A stretch of 43,334 bases of DNA from QNFN01 sp964195335 (GCA_964195335.1 CAXMPC010000049.1:1-43334); one strand, 5' to 3'; positions 25,787-36,771 are shown, counted from the first letter of the stretch. Made by a program: numbers and translations. Notes: generated from the sequence alone by a model not told the origin.

Positions 25787-26561
25787 GCCGCGTACCACGG
25801 CACATTCCACCCGGAGTGCCGGCCGCCAGCTGGTGATTGGGCTGTTACTGCCGGTGCTGATCGCCGGTCTCGGCTGGCTGGGACTGCAGGCCATTGATCC
25901 AGGGCGCTGGCCGATCCGTGCGGTGCGTATCGAGGGCGACCTGCAGCGAGTCGACCGCGAACGGCTGCAAGAGGTGGTGGCGCCGCTGGCCACCACCGGC
26001 TTGCTGTTGGTCGATGTCGACAGCGTCCGGGTGGCGCTCGAGCGCATGCCGTGGGTCGAGCGGGCCTACGTGCGGCGGCTGTGGCCCGACCGCCTGTTGT
26101 TGACCGTGGTCGAGCAGCAGGCGGTTGCGCGCTGGGCCGACGGCCAGCTGGTCAACCGGCGTGGCGAACTGTTCGTGGTCGATGCCGAGGGGCAGCCGGA
26201 TGGGTTGCCCGAGTTGCACGGCCCCGAAGGGCAGGCGCGGCGTCTGCTGGAACAGTACCGCCTGCTCGACGGCCTGCTCTCCGTTGCCGGACAGCAGGTC
26301 ACCCGGCTGGAACTCGATCCACGCCGGGCGTGGCGATTGACGCTGGCGAGCGGGCTCGAGGTTGAGCTCGGGCGGAGTGAAATCCGCACCCGGCTGGAGC
26401 GGCTGCTCGGCCTGCTGCTCGGCTGGGACGAAGAGCGGCTGGCAGCCGCGGAACGCATTGATTTGCGCTACGCCAACGGTCTCGCGGTGCGCTGGCATGT
26501 GCCAGCGGAAAGTGGCGAGACCGCACGGGTGGTTATCCCAGCCCGGAATGGCAGAACCTGA
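25779..26561 (+). CDS. ftsQ: Cell division protein FtsQ
   Basis: Bitopic membrane protein that scaffolds FtsL and FtsB and links early and late divisome parts. From the ATG at 25779 it has 260 residues; a GTG one codon earlier is an alternative. A short basic cytoplasmic tail precedes a membrane helix at about 18-39. The periplasmic POTRA domain spans about 46-115 (IRAVRIEGDLQRVDRERLQE, then MPWVERAYVRRLWPDRLLLTV). A beta domain and a short C-terminal tail follow. The start lies inside the end of ddl. Confidence 0.95.
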   Translation: MAEPRTTAHSTRSAGRQLVIGLLLPVLIAGLGWLGLQAIDPGRWPIRAVRIEGDLQRVDRERLQEVVAPLATTGLLLVDVDSVRVALERMPWVERAYVRRLWPDRLLLTVVEQQAVARWADGQLVNRRGELFVVDAEGQPDGLPELHGPEGQARRLLEQYRLLDGLLSVAGQQVTRLELDPRRAWRLTLASGLEVELGRSEIRTRLERLLGLLLGWDEERLAAAERIDLRYANGLAVRWHVPAESGETARVVIPARNGRT

Positions 26562-26604
26562 ATGGAATTGACATGAAAAAAGTGCGCACGGGGAACGCAG
26601 CGAC

Positions 26605-27840
26605 ATGACCAAACGACCGGACAGAACCCTGATTGTCGGCCTCGATATCGGCACCTCCAAGGTGGTGTCGATCGTCGGCAAGGTCAACGAGGAGGGCGGC
26701 ATCGAGGTGATCGGCATCGGCTCACAGAAGTCACGCGGCCTGAAGAAAGGCGTGGTGGTGAACATCGAGTCAACGGTGCACTCGATCCAGCGCGCGATCG
26801 AGGAAGCGGAGCTGATGGCCGGCTGCCAGATCCGCTCGGTCTATGCCGGCATCGCCGGCAGCCACATCCGCAGCCTGAACTCCCATGGCATCGTCGCCGT
26901 ACGCGATCACGAAATCACCCGCGGCGACGTCGAACGGGTGATCGACGCCGCCCGCGCGGTGGCGATCCCGGCCGACCAGAAGATCCTTCATATCCTGCCG
27001 CAGGAGTTCGTGATCGACGAGCAGGAGGGGATCCGCGATCCCGAGGGCATGTCGGGTGTGCGTCTCGAGGCGAAGGTGCACATGGTCACCGGCGCGGTCA
27101 GCGCGGCGCAGAACATCATCAAGTGCGTTCGCCGCTGCGGTCTCGAAGTCGATGACGTCATCCTGGAACAGCTGGCCTCGAGCCAGTCGGTGTTGAGCGA
27201 CGATGAAAAAGAGCTGGGTGTCTGCCTGGTTGACATCGGCGGCGGCACGACCGACATCGCCGTGTTCACCGGCGGCGCGATTCGCCACACCGCGGTGATT
27301 CCGATCGCCGGCGACCAGGTGACCAACGACATCGCCGTGGCCTTGCGCACACCGACCCAACACGCCGAGGAACTCAAGATCCACCACGGCTGCGCGCTGG
27401 CCCAGCTGGCCCACCCGGACGAGACGGTGCAGGTGCCGAGCGTCGGCGATCGCCCGGCGCGGCGCATGTCGCGTCACACCCTCGCCGAGGTGATCGGGCC
27501 GCGTTACGAGGAACTGATCGGCCTGATCCAGGCCGAGCTGCGACGCAGTGGTTTCGAAGACCTGTGCGCGGCTGGCGTGGTCCTGACCGGTGGCAGCAGC
27601 AAGGTCGAAGGGGTGATCGAACTTGCCGAGGAGATCTTCCACCTGCCGGTACGGCTCGGGGTCCCGAAGGGGGTCTCCGGGTTGACCGAGGTGGTCTGCA
27701 GCCCGACCAACGCAACCGGTGTGGGGCTGCTGCTGTTCGGGAACCAGCAGCTGCGTGACCGTGGTGACGAGGGCGCGTCGAGGCCTGGTTTTGGCAGCAT
27801 CCTGGAACGCATGCGCAGCTGGTTCCAGGGCAATTTCTGA
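26605..27840 (+). CDS. ftsA: Cell division protein FtsA
   Basis: Actin-like ATPase that tethers FtsZ filaments to the inner membrane and recruits later divisome proteins. The 411 residues show LIVGLDIGTSKVVSIVG as phosphate 1, the 1C domain, and LVDIGGGTTDIAVF as phosphate 2. VVLTGGSSKVEGV is the adenosine motif, and the C-terminal amphipathic helix is GSILERMRSWFQGNF. A GGGGAA Shine-Dalgarno precedes the ATG. The 43 bases after ftsQ include a TTGACA hexamer, but I see no good -10 partner. Its stop overlaps an ATG that is in frame with ftsZ. Confidence 0.98.
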   Translation: MTKRPDRTLIVGLDIGTSKVVSIVGKVNEEGGIEVIGIGSQKSRGLKKGVVVNIESTVHSIQRAIEEAELMAGCQIRSVYAGIAGSHIRSLNSHGIVAVRDHEITRGDVERVIDAARAVAIPADQKILHILPQEFVIDEQEGIRDPEGMSGVRLEAKVHMVTGAVSAAQNIIKCVRRCGLEVDDVILEQLASSQSVLSDDEKELGVCLVDIGGGTTDIAVFTGGAIRHTAVIPIAGDQVTNDIAVALRTPTQHAEELKIHHGCALAQLAHPDETVQVPSVGDRPARRMSRHTLAEVIGPRYEELIGLIQAELRRSGFEDLCAAGVVLTGGSSKVEGVIELAEEIFHLPVRLGVPKGVSGLTEVVCSPTNATGVGLLLFGNQQLRDRGDEGASRPGFGSILERMRSWFQGNF

Positions 27841-27941
27841 TGGTGACTGGTGACGGTCGAAATGGTGATGAAGGTTGGCGCGAGGATGGCGCCAGGGTGG
27901 CAACAGGCAGGCAGAACGGCGAGCCGGGTGGCGAGCCAGAC

Positions 27942-27946
27942 GGAGG
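27942..27946 (+). promoter_or_regulatory. Shine-Dalgarno site that decides the ftsZ start
   Basis: GGAGG at 27942-27946 lies seven bases before the ATG at 27954. The same reading frame is open back to an ATG at 27840, so this strong site is the main reason to start FtsZ at 27954. Confidence 0.8.
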
Positions 27947-27953
27947 CAATCAT

Positions 27954-29108
27954 ATGTTCGAATTGATGGAAACCTATCCGCAGAGTGCGGTGATCAAGGT
28001 AATCGGAGTCGGTGGCGGCGGTGGCAACGCAGTCAACCACATGGTCCAGGCGAGTATCGAGGGCGTCGAGTTCATCTGCGCCAACACCGATGCCCAGGCA
28101 CTGAAGAACGCCCACGCCTGCAGCGTGCTGCAGCTCGGTGGCAACATCACCAAGGGGCTTGGTGCCGGCGCCAATCCCGATCTCGGCCGCCAGGCGGCGC
28201 TCGAGGATCGCGACCGGATCCAGGAGGCGCTCGCCGGCGCCGACATGGTGTTCATCACCGCCGGCATGGGTGGCGGCACCGGGACCGGTGCCGCGCCGGT
28301 CATCGCCCAGGTCGCGAGAGAGCTCGGTATCCTCGCCGTCGCCGTGGTGACCAAACCGTTCGGTTTCGAGGGCAACCGGCGCATGAAGGTGGCTGAACAG
28401 GGCATTCGCGAGCTCTCCGAGCACGTCGATTCGCTGATCACCATCCCCAACGCCCGCCTGCAGGAGGTGCTCGGTCCGCAGATGACGCTGCTCAACGCCT
28501 TCTGCGAGGCCAATAACGTGCTCCAGGGCGCAGTCCAGGGTATCGCCGAGTTGATCACCCGGCCGGGCCTGATCAACGTCGACTTCGCCGACGTGCGAAC
28601 CGTGATGTCGGAGATGGGCATGGCGATGATGGGGTCGGGCACGGCATCCGGCGAGACGCGCGCCCGCGAGGCGGCCGAGGCGGCGATCCGCAGCCCATTG
28701 CTGGACAATATCGACCTTGCTGGTGCCCGCGGCATCCTGGTCAACATCACTGCCGGCCCGGACATGGCGATCGGCGAGTTCGAGGAGGTCGGCAACACGG
28801 TCAAGGAGTTCGCTTCCGACGATGCGACGGTGGTGGTCGGCACGGTCATCGACATGGAGATGGAAGCGGAACTGCGGGTCACCGTCGTCGCTACCGGGCT
28901 CGGCAGCGTCAGCCAGGCGCAGCAGGTGCCGCCAAAGGTCGAGATCGTGCGCAAGGCGTCGACCGGTGAGGTCGATTATGCTGCGCTGGACAAGCCGACA
29001 GCGATCCGCAACCGGCCTTCGGCCGCGATGTCCGAGGGCGGTGCGGCACCGGCAATGGACTACGAATACCTCGATATCCCGGCGTTCCTGCGCAAGCAGG
29101 CGGACTGA
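27954..29108 (+). CDS. ftsZ: Cell division GTPase FtsZ
   Basis: Tubulin-like GTPase that polymerises into the Z ring at mid-cell. From the ATG at 27954 it has 384 residues beginning MFELMETYPQSAVIKVIGVG, the usual N-terminus. GTP binding uses GGGGGNAVNHM and the signature GGGTGTG at 106-112. The synergy loop NVDFADV completes the active site across the subunit interface. After a variable linker the C-terminal conserved peptide YLDIPAFLRKQAD is intact, so docking to FtsA and ZipA-type partners is expected. An in-frame 38-codon extension back to 27840 exists and is treated as a finding. Confidence 0.98.
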   Translation: MFELMETYPQSAVIKVIGVGGGGGNAVNHMVQASIEGVEFICANTDAQALKNAHACSVLQLGGNITKGLGAGANPDLGRQAALEDRDRIQEALAGADMVFITAGMGGGTGTGAAPVIAQVARELGILAVAVVTKPFGFEGNRRMKVAEQGIRELSEHVDSLITIPNARLQEVLGPQMTLLNAFCEANNVLQGAVQGIAELITRPGLINVDFADVRTVMSEMGMAMMGSGTASGETRAREAAEAAIRSPLLDNIDLAGARGILVNITAGPDMAIGEFEEVGNTVKEFASDDATVVVGTVIDMEMEAELRVTVVATGLGSVSQAQQVPPKVEIVRKASTGEVDYAALDKPTAIRNRPSAAMSEGGAAPAMDYEYLDIPAFLRKQAD

Positions 29109-29140
29109 GTTCCGTGTTGTCCGGAGGGTCTTGTAAGTGC

Positions 29141-29170
29141 TTGGGAAGCACGGTGATTCCGTGCTAACAT
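29141..29170 (+). promoter_or_regulatory. Candidate lpxC promoter with internal hairpin
   Basis: TTGGGA (29141-29146), an 18-base spacer and TAACAT (29165-29170) preceded by an extended -10 TG form a weak sigma70-like promoter. AGCACGG (29147-29153) and CCGTGCT (29159-29165) make a perfect 7-bp stem with a 5-base loop inside the spacer. No T-run follows, so it is not an obvious terminator of ftsZ. Confidence 0.35.
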
Positions 29171-29221
29171 GCCAGTGTTTATGTGGTCAAAGTGGCCGCA
29201 GCCAGACTGGCATTTGGGGAC

Positions 29222-30136
29222 ATGATCAAGCAACGGACTCTCAAGAACGCCATCCGGGCGACTGGGGTCGGCCTACACACCGGTGAAAAGGTCTACCTGA
29301 CACTCCGCCCGGCGGCGGCCGACGCGGGCATCGTTTTCCGCCGCGTGGACCTCGATCCGCCGGTTGAGATCCGTGCCGACCCGCACAATGTCGGTGACAC
29401 GGTGCTGTCGACGACGCTGGTCCACGGTGGTGTCCGCGTGTCCACCGTCGAGCACCTGCTGTCAGCCATGGCCGGGCTCGGCATCGACAATGCCTACGTC
29501 GACGTCAGCGCGCCCGAAGTGCCGATCATGGACGGCAGCGCGGGACCCTTCGTCTTCCTGCTGCAATCCGCGGGCATCGAGGAGCAGGGTGCACCCAAAC
29601 AGTTCATCCGTATCCGCAAGCCGGTGATGGTCGACGACGGTGACAAGTGGGCCCGCTTCGAGCCGTTCGAGGGCTTCAAGGTCTCGTTCTCGATCGACTT
29701 CGACCACCCGGTGTTCAAGGAGCGGACCCAGCTGGCGACCATGGATTTCTCGACCACCTCTTTCGTCAAGGAGGTGAGCCGCGCCCGCACCTTCGGTTTC
29801 ATGCGCGATGTCGAACTGTTACGGCAGAACCAGCTGGCGCTCGGCGGCAGCCTCGACAACGCCGTCGTCGTCGACGAGTACCGGGTGCTGAACGAGGATG
29901 GCCTGCGCTACGAGGACGAGTTCGTCAAACACAAGATCCTCGACGCCATCGGCGACCTCTACCTGCTCGGACGTAGCCTGGTCGGTGCCTTCAGCGGGCA
30001 CAAGTCTGGGCACGCATTGAACAACCGATTACTGAGGGCACTGGTCGCCGACGCCGAGGCGTGGGAACTGGTGACCTACGAGGATATCGAGAGCCTGCCG
30101 ATCTCCTATGTCCGCCCGGCCTACGCCGCCGGTTGA
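29222..30136 (+). CDS. lpxC: UDP-3-O-acyl-N-acetylglucosamine deacetylase LpxC
   Basis: Zinc enzyme for the committed step of lipid A synthesis. From the ATG at 29222 there are 304 residues, starting MIKQRTLKNAIRATGVGLHT, one shorter than E. coli LpxC. Zinc ligands H78 (STVEHL), H237 and D241 (FVKHKILDAIGD) and the catalytic H264 (KSGHALNN) all match E. coli numbering minus one. The 113-base gap after ftsZ holds a weak promoter, so the gene may be partly uncoupled from the division genes. Its 3' end overlaps the opposite-strand DUF721 gene by 16 bases. Confidence 0.98.
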   Translation: MIKQRTLKNAIRATGVGLHTGEKVYLTLRPAAADAGIVFRRVDLDPPVEIRADPHNVGDTVLSTTLVHGGVRVSTVEHLLSAMAGLGIDNAYVDVSAPEVPIMDGSAGPFVFLLQSAGIEEQGAPKQFIRIRKPVMVDDGDKWARFEPFEGFKVSFSIDFDHPVFKERTQLATMDFSTTSFVKEVSRARTFGFMRDVELLRQNQLALGGSLDNAVVVDEYRVLNEDGLRYEDEFVKHKILDAIGDLYLLGRSLVGAFSGHKSGHALNNRLLRALVADAEAWELVTYEDIESLPISYVRPAYAAG

Positions 30137-30573
30137 CGGCGGGCGAGGGTGCGGGCCAGCCGCCGTAGAGCGGTGGCCAGATCAGAAGATTCGGTAGACG
30201 CCGCGGCACTTTGAACCGCGGCGGTTGCAGCGGCGGTGATGGGCGTCAGGCGTGAGGGCGGCCGCACCGGTTCGGCGTGATCACCCGGGGGCAGTACCCG
30301 GATGCGGCAGTGGCGGACACCGATGTTGGCCGCGGCGAGCTGGCGCAGTAGTGATGGCGCCAGGTAGCGTAGGCGCGTGGCCCATGCGGGGGAGTCGACG
30401 AATAGCGTCACCTCGTCCGCCGTGACCACGGCGCCACGGCAGTGTCCGGCCACATCGCCGGGCAGGGCCGAGCGGACCAGGTCAGTAGCCCGGTCGTGCA
30501 GGCGGGCGGTCTCGGTCAGCGTCTTCAGACGTTGATTCAGGACCGAATTTACAGGGGTTGGACGGGACACCAT
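30121..30573 (-). CDS. dciA: DUF721 protein, probable replicative helicase loader DciA
   Basis: The 150-residue protein has the DUF721 pattern in its N-terminal two thirds: LNQRLKTLTETARLHDRATD, a basic-hydrophobic core around VTLFVDSPAWATRLRYLAP, and LLRQLAAANIGVRHCRIRVL. An alanine-rich tail follows. DciA is the ancestral loader or manager of the DnaB helicase in bacteria lacking DnaC. A DUF721 gene between lpxC and secA is the arrangement I recall from Pseudomonas. The start at 30573 is chosen because the upstream open part would overlap the divergent M23 gene. No clear Shine-Dalgarno is seen. Function is by family and synteny only. Confidence 0.8.
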   Translation of the reverse strand: MVSRPTPVNSVLNQRLKTLTETARLHDRATDLVRSALPGDVAGHCRGAVVTADEVTLFVDSPAWATRLRYLAPSLLRQLAAANIGVRHCRIRVLPPGDHAEPVRPPSRLTPITAAATAAVQSAAASTESSDLATALRRLARTLARRQPAA

Positions 30574-30640
30574 CGGGAACTCGGACGGCGAATGACACGG
30601 GCATCCTAGCGAGCCCCGGATACGACGACAAGCACGACGC

Positions 30641-31567
30641 ATGCAGATCATCCTACTGACCAAGGACACAGCCACGGCCCGGGTTCTCGCCGTCGGCCGG
30701 CGTTGGCCCCTGTTCGCGGGGCTGTTGCTCGGCACGCTGTTGTCTGCCGGGCTGTTTCATTTCGGCTACATCTACGGTCGTGACGCCGCTCAACCCGATA
30801 TCGCCGCCGTCGCCGAGCGCACCCGGACCTTCGAGGAGCAGCGTGTGCTGGAAGTGGCCGAGGTCCGGCGCGATGCCGACAGGCACCTCGACGCCCTGGC
30901 CCTGCGACTGGGTGGCCTGCAGGCCCATGTCATCCGTCTTGACGCCCTCGGCGAGCGCCTGGCCGTCATGGCCGAGCTCGACCCGGGCGAGTTCAATTTC
31001 AGCGAATCGCCGGCCCGTGGTGGCCCGGAGCGTAGCGATGGGCCGCGTGCCTCGGCACCGCCCGTCCTCGAAGGTGCCATTGACGAGTTGCTCACCCGCC
31101 TTGGCGACCGTGAGCAGAAACTGACCCTGCTCGAGGAGTTCATGCTCAACCGCAGCCTGGCCAGGCGCATTGAGCCCAGCGGCCGGCCAATCAGGGAGGG
31201 GTGGATTTCTTCCCGCTTTGGTCGGCGCACCGATCCCTTCACCGGCAAGCGTGATCGCCACCACGGCATCGATTTCGCCGGCCGTGCCGGTAGCGAGATC
31301 ATCGCTGTTGCCTCCGGCGTGGTCACCTGGTCGGGCCGGAAGAGTGGCTTTGGCCGCATGGTCGAACTCGATCACGGCAACGGCTACGTGACCCGATATG
31401 CCCACAACAAAAAGAACCTGGCCACCGTTGGTGAAACGGTCGAAAAAGGGCAGACGATTGCCCTGATGGGCAACAGCGGCCGTTCGACCGGCACCCACGT
31501 TCACTTCGAGGTCCTGCTTGACGGCAAGGCCGTCAACCCGATGAGTTATATCCAGGCAACCCGTTGA
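30641..31567 (+). CDS. Membrane-anchored M23 family metallopeptidase
   Basis: A 308-residue bitopic protein: short cytoplasmic start, membrane helix at about 23-45, a coiled-coil-like stretch rich in E, R, L and A at about 55-115, a linker, and a C-terminal lysostaphin-type domain. Active-site residues are complete: H208 and D211 in HHGID, H255 in RYAH, and H286/H288 in HVH. It should therefore be an active peptidoglycan hydrolase rather than a degenerate EnvC/NlpD-type activator. It lies upstream of secA where enterics have secM; Pseudomonas has a similar peptidase there, as I recall. No SecM arrest motif is visible. Substrate bond unknown. Confidence 0.9.
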   Translation: MQIILLTKDTATARVLAVGRRWPLFAGLLLGTLLSAGLFHFGYIYGRDAAQPDIAAVAERTRTFEEQRVLEVAEVRRDADRHLDALALRLGGLQAHVIRLDALGERLAVMAELDPGEFNFSESPARGGPERSDGPRASAPPVLEGAIDELLTRLGDREQKLTLLEEFMLNRSLARRIEPSGRPIREGWISSRFGRRTDPFTGKRDRHHGIDFAGRAGSEIIAVASGVVTWSGRKSGFGRMVELDHGNGYVTRYAHNKKNLATVGETVEKGQTIALMGNSGRSTGTHVHFEVLLDGKAVNPMSYIQATR

Positions 31568-31605
31568 ATTCGACCGTGGTCTCGGCCACACTCCCGCCCT
31601 TGATC

Positions 31606-31626
31606 GCGCGGCCGTAAGGCCGGCGC
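31606..31626 (+). terminator. GC-rich stem-loop ahead of secA
   Basis: GCGCGGCC and GGCCGGCGC flank a GTAA loop and can pair with one bulge. It lies 32 bases before the secA start in the 90-base gap after the M23 gene. It could be a weak terminator or an element controlling secA translation; there is no T-run. Confidence 0.3.
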
Positions 31627-31657
31627 CCCTGTTTCCGCCCCCCAGCGAACTGAATCG

Positions 31658-34369
<2,712 letters not shown>

Positions 34370-34385
34370 GGCCGGAGGCGGGCTG

Positions 34386-35600
34386 ATGGCGGTCGGTCTC
34401 GGTCCGTTGCCACCGCTGTGGCCGGTCACCGGGTTACGGCTCGGCACGGCCCGGGCCGGGCTGCGCAGCCAGGGTGAGCGCCACGATCTGCTGCTGGTCG
34501 AACTGTCTGAAGAGACACGCGCCGCGGCCGTTTTCACCCGCAACGCTTTTTGTGCCGCTCCGGTTACGGTAGCGCGTTCGCACATGGCGGCGGGGTCCCC
34601 TCGCTGGCTGCTGGTCAATGCCGGCAACGCCAATGCCGGCACCGGCCCGGATGGGCTTGATGACGCGGAGGCGTGCTGCCGGGCGGTGGCGGCGGCGTCT
34701 GGCGAGGACGCGTCAGTAGTCCTGCCATTTTCGACCGGCGTCATCGGCGAGCCGCTGCCGGTGCAGAAGCTGGTGGCCGCATTGCCGACGGCGCGAGCTG
34801 CGCTTTCTGACGACGGCTGGACTGCGGCCGCCGAGGCGATCATGACCACCGATACGCAGCCCAAGGGGGCAAGCCGGGTGGTTGATATCGGCGGTCACCA
34901 GGTGACCGTGACCGGCATCGCCAAGGGTGCCGGCATGATCCGTCCCGACATGGCGACCATGCTGGCGTTCATCGCCACCGATGCGGCCGTCCCGGCCGAA
35001 ATGCTCCAGGCCAGCCTTGATCAGGCGGTGGCCGTGTCGTTCAACCGCATCACCGTCGATGGCGATACCTCGACCAATGACGCTTGCGTGCTGCTGGCGA
35101 CCGGAGGCAGCGGCGTCCACATCGAGGATGCCGAATCATGTGCCGGGTTCACCACGGCGGTGACCGGGATCTGTACCGAGTTGGCCCAGGCGATCGTGCG
35201 CGATGGTGAAGGAGCGACCAAGTTCATCACGGTCCGGGTCGACGGTGGCGAAGACCCTGGTGAATGCCTGCGCGTGGCCGAGACCATCGCCCACTCGCCC
35301 CTGGTCAAGACCGCCTTCTACGCCTCGGATCCGAACTGGGGCCGGATCCTGGCCGCCATCGGCCGGGCCGGAATCGATGACCTCGACCTCGGACAGGTGA
35401 CCGTTGCGCTCGACGAGGTGCGCATCGTCGAGGGTGGTGGGCGTGCGCCGGGTTACCGGGAACAGGATGGTCAGCAGGTGATGGACCGTGACGAAATCAC
35501 CATCCGTGTCGACCTCGGGCGGGGCCAGGCCAGCGAGTGGCTCTGGACCTGCGATCTCTCTCACGCCTACGTCACCATCAATGCCGAGTACCGCACCTGA
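34386..35600 (+). CDS. argJ: Bifunctional glutamate N-acetyltransferase / N-acetylglutamate synthase ArgJ
   Basis: Transfers acetyl from N-acetylornithine to glutamate, closing the acetyl cycle of arginine synthesis; bifunctional forms also use acetyl-CoA. The 404-residue precursor cuts itself at the ATML motif (RPDMATMLAFIATDA), leaving T191 as the N-terminal nucleophile of the beta chain. Other motifs are LLVNAGNANAGTG, STGVIGEPLPV, ITVDGDTSTNDACVLLATGG and ASDPNWGRILAAIGRAG. The order secA-argJ is also known from Pseudomonas. Mono- or bifunctionality cannot be settled from sequence by eye. Confidence 0.97.
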   Translation: MAVGLGPLPPLWPVTGLRLGTARAGLRSQGERHDLLLVELSEETRAAAVFTRNAFCAAPVTVARSHMAAGSPRWLLVNAGNANAGTGPDGLDDAEACCRAVAAASGEDASVVLPFSTGVIGEPLPVQKLVAALPTARAALSDDGWTAAAEAIMTTDTQPKGASRVVDIGGHQVTVTGIAKGAGMIRPDMATMLAFIATDAAVPAEMLQASLDQAVAVSFNRITVDGDTSTNDACVLLATGGSGVHIEDAESCAGFTTAVTGICTELAQAIVRDGEGATKFITVRVDGGEDPGECLRVAETIAHSPLVKTAFYASDPNWGRILAAIGRAGIDDLDLGQVTVALDEVRIVEGGGRAPGYREQDGQQVMDRDEITIRVDLGRGQASEWLWTCDLSHAYVTINAEYRT

Positions 35601-35698
35601 CGGATTTGGCGAGAGGCGATTTCTGGAACCGCGGATCTCTCGCCGGGTAGGATGGCTGTCACGATGGCAAGGATGTGGGTCTGTGTAGGTCGGTCTTG

Positions 35699-35716
35699 AG
35701 TCCGACATGTCAGACT
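35699..35716. repeat. 18-bp palindrome upstream of the Nudix-ThiE gene
   Basis: AGTC-c-GACATGTC-a-GACT is a near-perfect dyad centred on ACATGT; only one base pair (positions 5 and 14) breaks the symmetry. It lies about 100 bases after argJ and 114 before the next start, the right place for an operator, but no matching regulator can be named. Confidence 0.45.
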
Positions 35717-35829
35717 GAAGCCCGAACCACAAGGTGCCGCATCAAGTTGCCAAGGCAACATCCGAAGCCTGGGCCTTGGGCGCGACGCCATCACAATCAG
35801 TTGGCCAATTTCCGGGTCTGCTCCTGTCA

Positions 35830-36771
35830 ATGAAACCTTCCGAACCGCTCCACGTCGCCGCCGCCGTCATGCGCGATTCTGCTGGCTGCGTGCTGTTGAG
35901 CCGTCGGCCCGACCACCTGCACCAGGGTGGGCTGTGGGAGTTCCCGGGTGGCAAGATCGAACCTGGCGAGACGGTTGTGCAGGGGCTCGCCCGGGAGTTG
36001 CGGGAGGAACTGGGTATCCGTGTCGGCCGCTGCCGTCCATTTCTCTGCGTCGATCATGCCTACCCGGAACTGACAGTCCGGCTTGATGTCCGCGAGGTCC
36101 TGGAATGGACGGGTGAACCGCAGCCACTGGAGAGACAGCAACTGCGCTGGGCTGATCCAGAGACTCTCGACCCGGCGACATTTCCGGCGGCCGATGTTCC
36201 GATTCTGACCGCGTTGCGGCTGCCACCGCACTACGTCATCAGCGGCGTTCAGGGTGATGGGGAAGATTTCCTCCATCGCCTCGACGGCTGCCTGGAACGG
36301 GGCGAGCGCCTGCTGCAACTGCGGGTACCGGGCATGAGTGAAGAGGCACTGGCCCGCCTTACACGCGATGCGGTTGGACGCTGCGAGCGGGTTGGCGCCA
36401 GGCTGCTGGTCAATGCCGATCCGGAAATGGCGCGCCGCTGGGGCGCTCATGGTGTCCACCTGTCGGCCAACCGACTGATGCGCATCGAATGCCGTCCTGC
36501 AGGGACGGATTTCCTGGTTGCCGCCTCCTGTCACGACACCGCCGAACTCGCACGAGCAAAAACGATCGGCGTCGATTTCGTCGTGCTCTCCCCGCTGCGC
36601 TCGACACCGAGCCACCCAGGTCGTCCCGTGCTTGGTTGGTCGCGATTCGAGGAACTCGCCCTCTCTGCAGGAATGCCGATCTACGCCCTCGGTGGGGTAA
36701 AGCCGGACGATCTCGAGGCCGTTCGCGCAGCCGGTGGTTTTGGCGTCGCTGGTATCAGCGCGTTCTGGTGA
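35830..36771 (+). CDS. Nudix hydrolase fused to ThiE-like domain (MutT-type 8-oxo-dGTPase candidate)
   Basis: The 313-residue protein starts at the ATG at 35830. The N-terminal Nudix domain (about 5-130) has a full Nudix box at 41-63, GKIEPGE followed by RELREELGI, so hydrolysis of a nucleoside diphosphate derivative is expected. MutT-type enzymes cleave 8-oxo-dGTP and so prevent A:T to C:G mutations. Residues about 135-313 resemble thiamine-phosphate synthase: LLQLRVPGMSE, LLVNADPEMARRWGAHGVHL, VLSPLRSTPSH, YALGGVKPDDLEAVRAAG. The fusion is known in Pseudomonas-type bacteria. Convergence with yacG-zapD-coaE matches the E. coli mutT neighbourhood. The role of the ThiE-like part is unknown. 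Confidence 0.92.
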   Translation: MKPSEPLHVAAAVMRDSAGCVLLSRRPDHLHQGGLWEFPGGKIEPGETVVQGLARELREELGIRVGRCRPFLCVDHAYPELTVRLDVREVLEWTGEPQPLERQQLRWADPETLDPATFPAADVPILTALRLPPHYVISGVQGDGEDFLHRLDGCLERGERLLQLRVPGMSEEALARLTRDAVGRCERVGARLLVNADPEMARRWGAHGVHLSANRLMRIECRPAGTDFLVAASCHDTAELARAKTIGVDFVVLSPLRSTPSHPGRPVLGWSRFEELALSAGMPIYALGGVKPDDLEAVRAAGGFGVAGISAFW

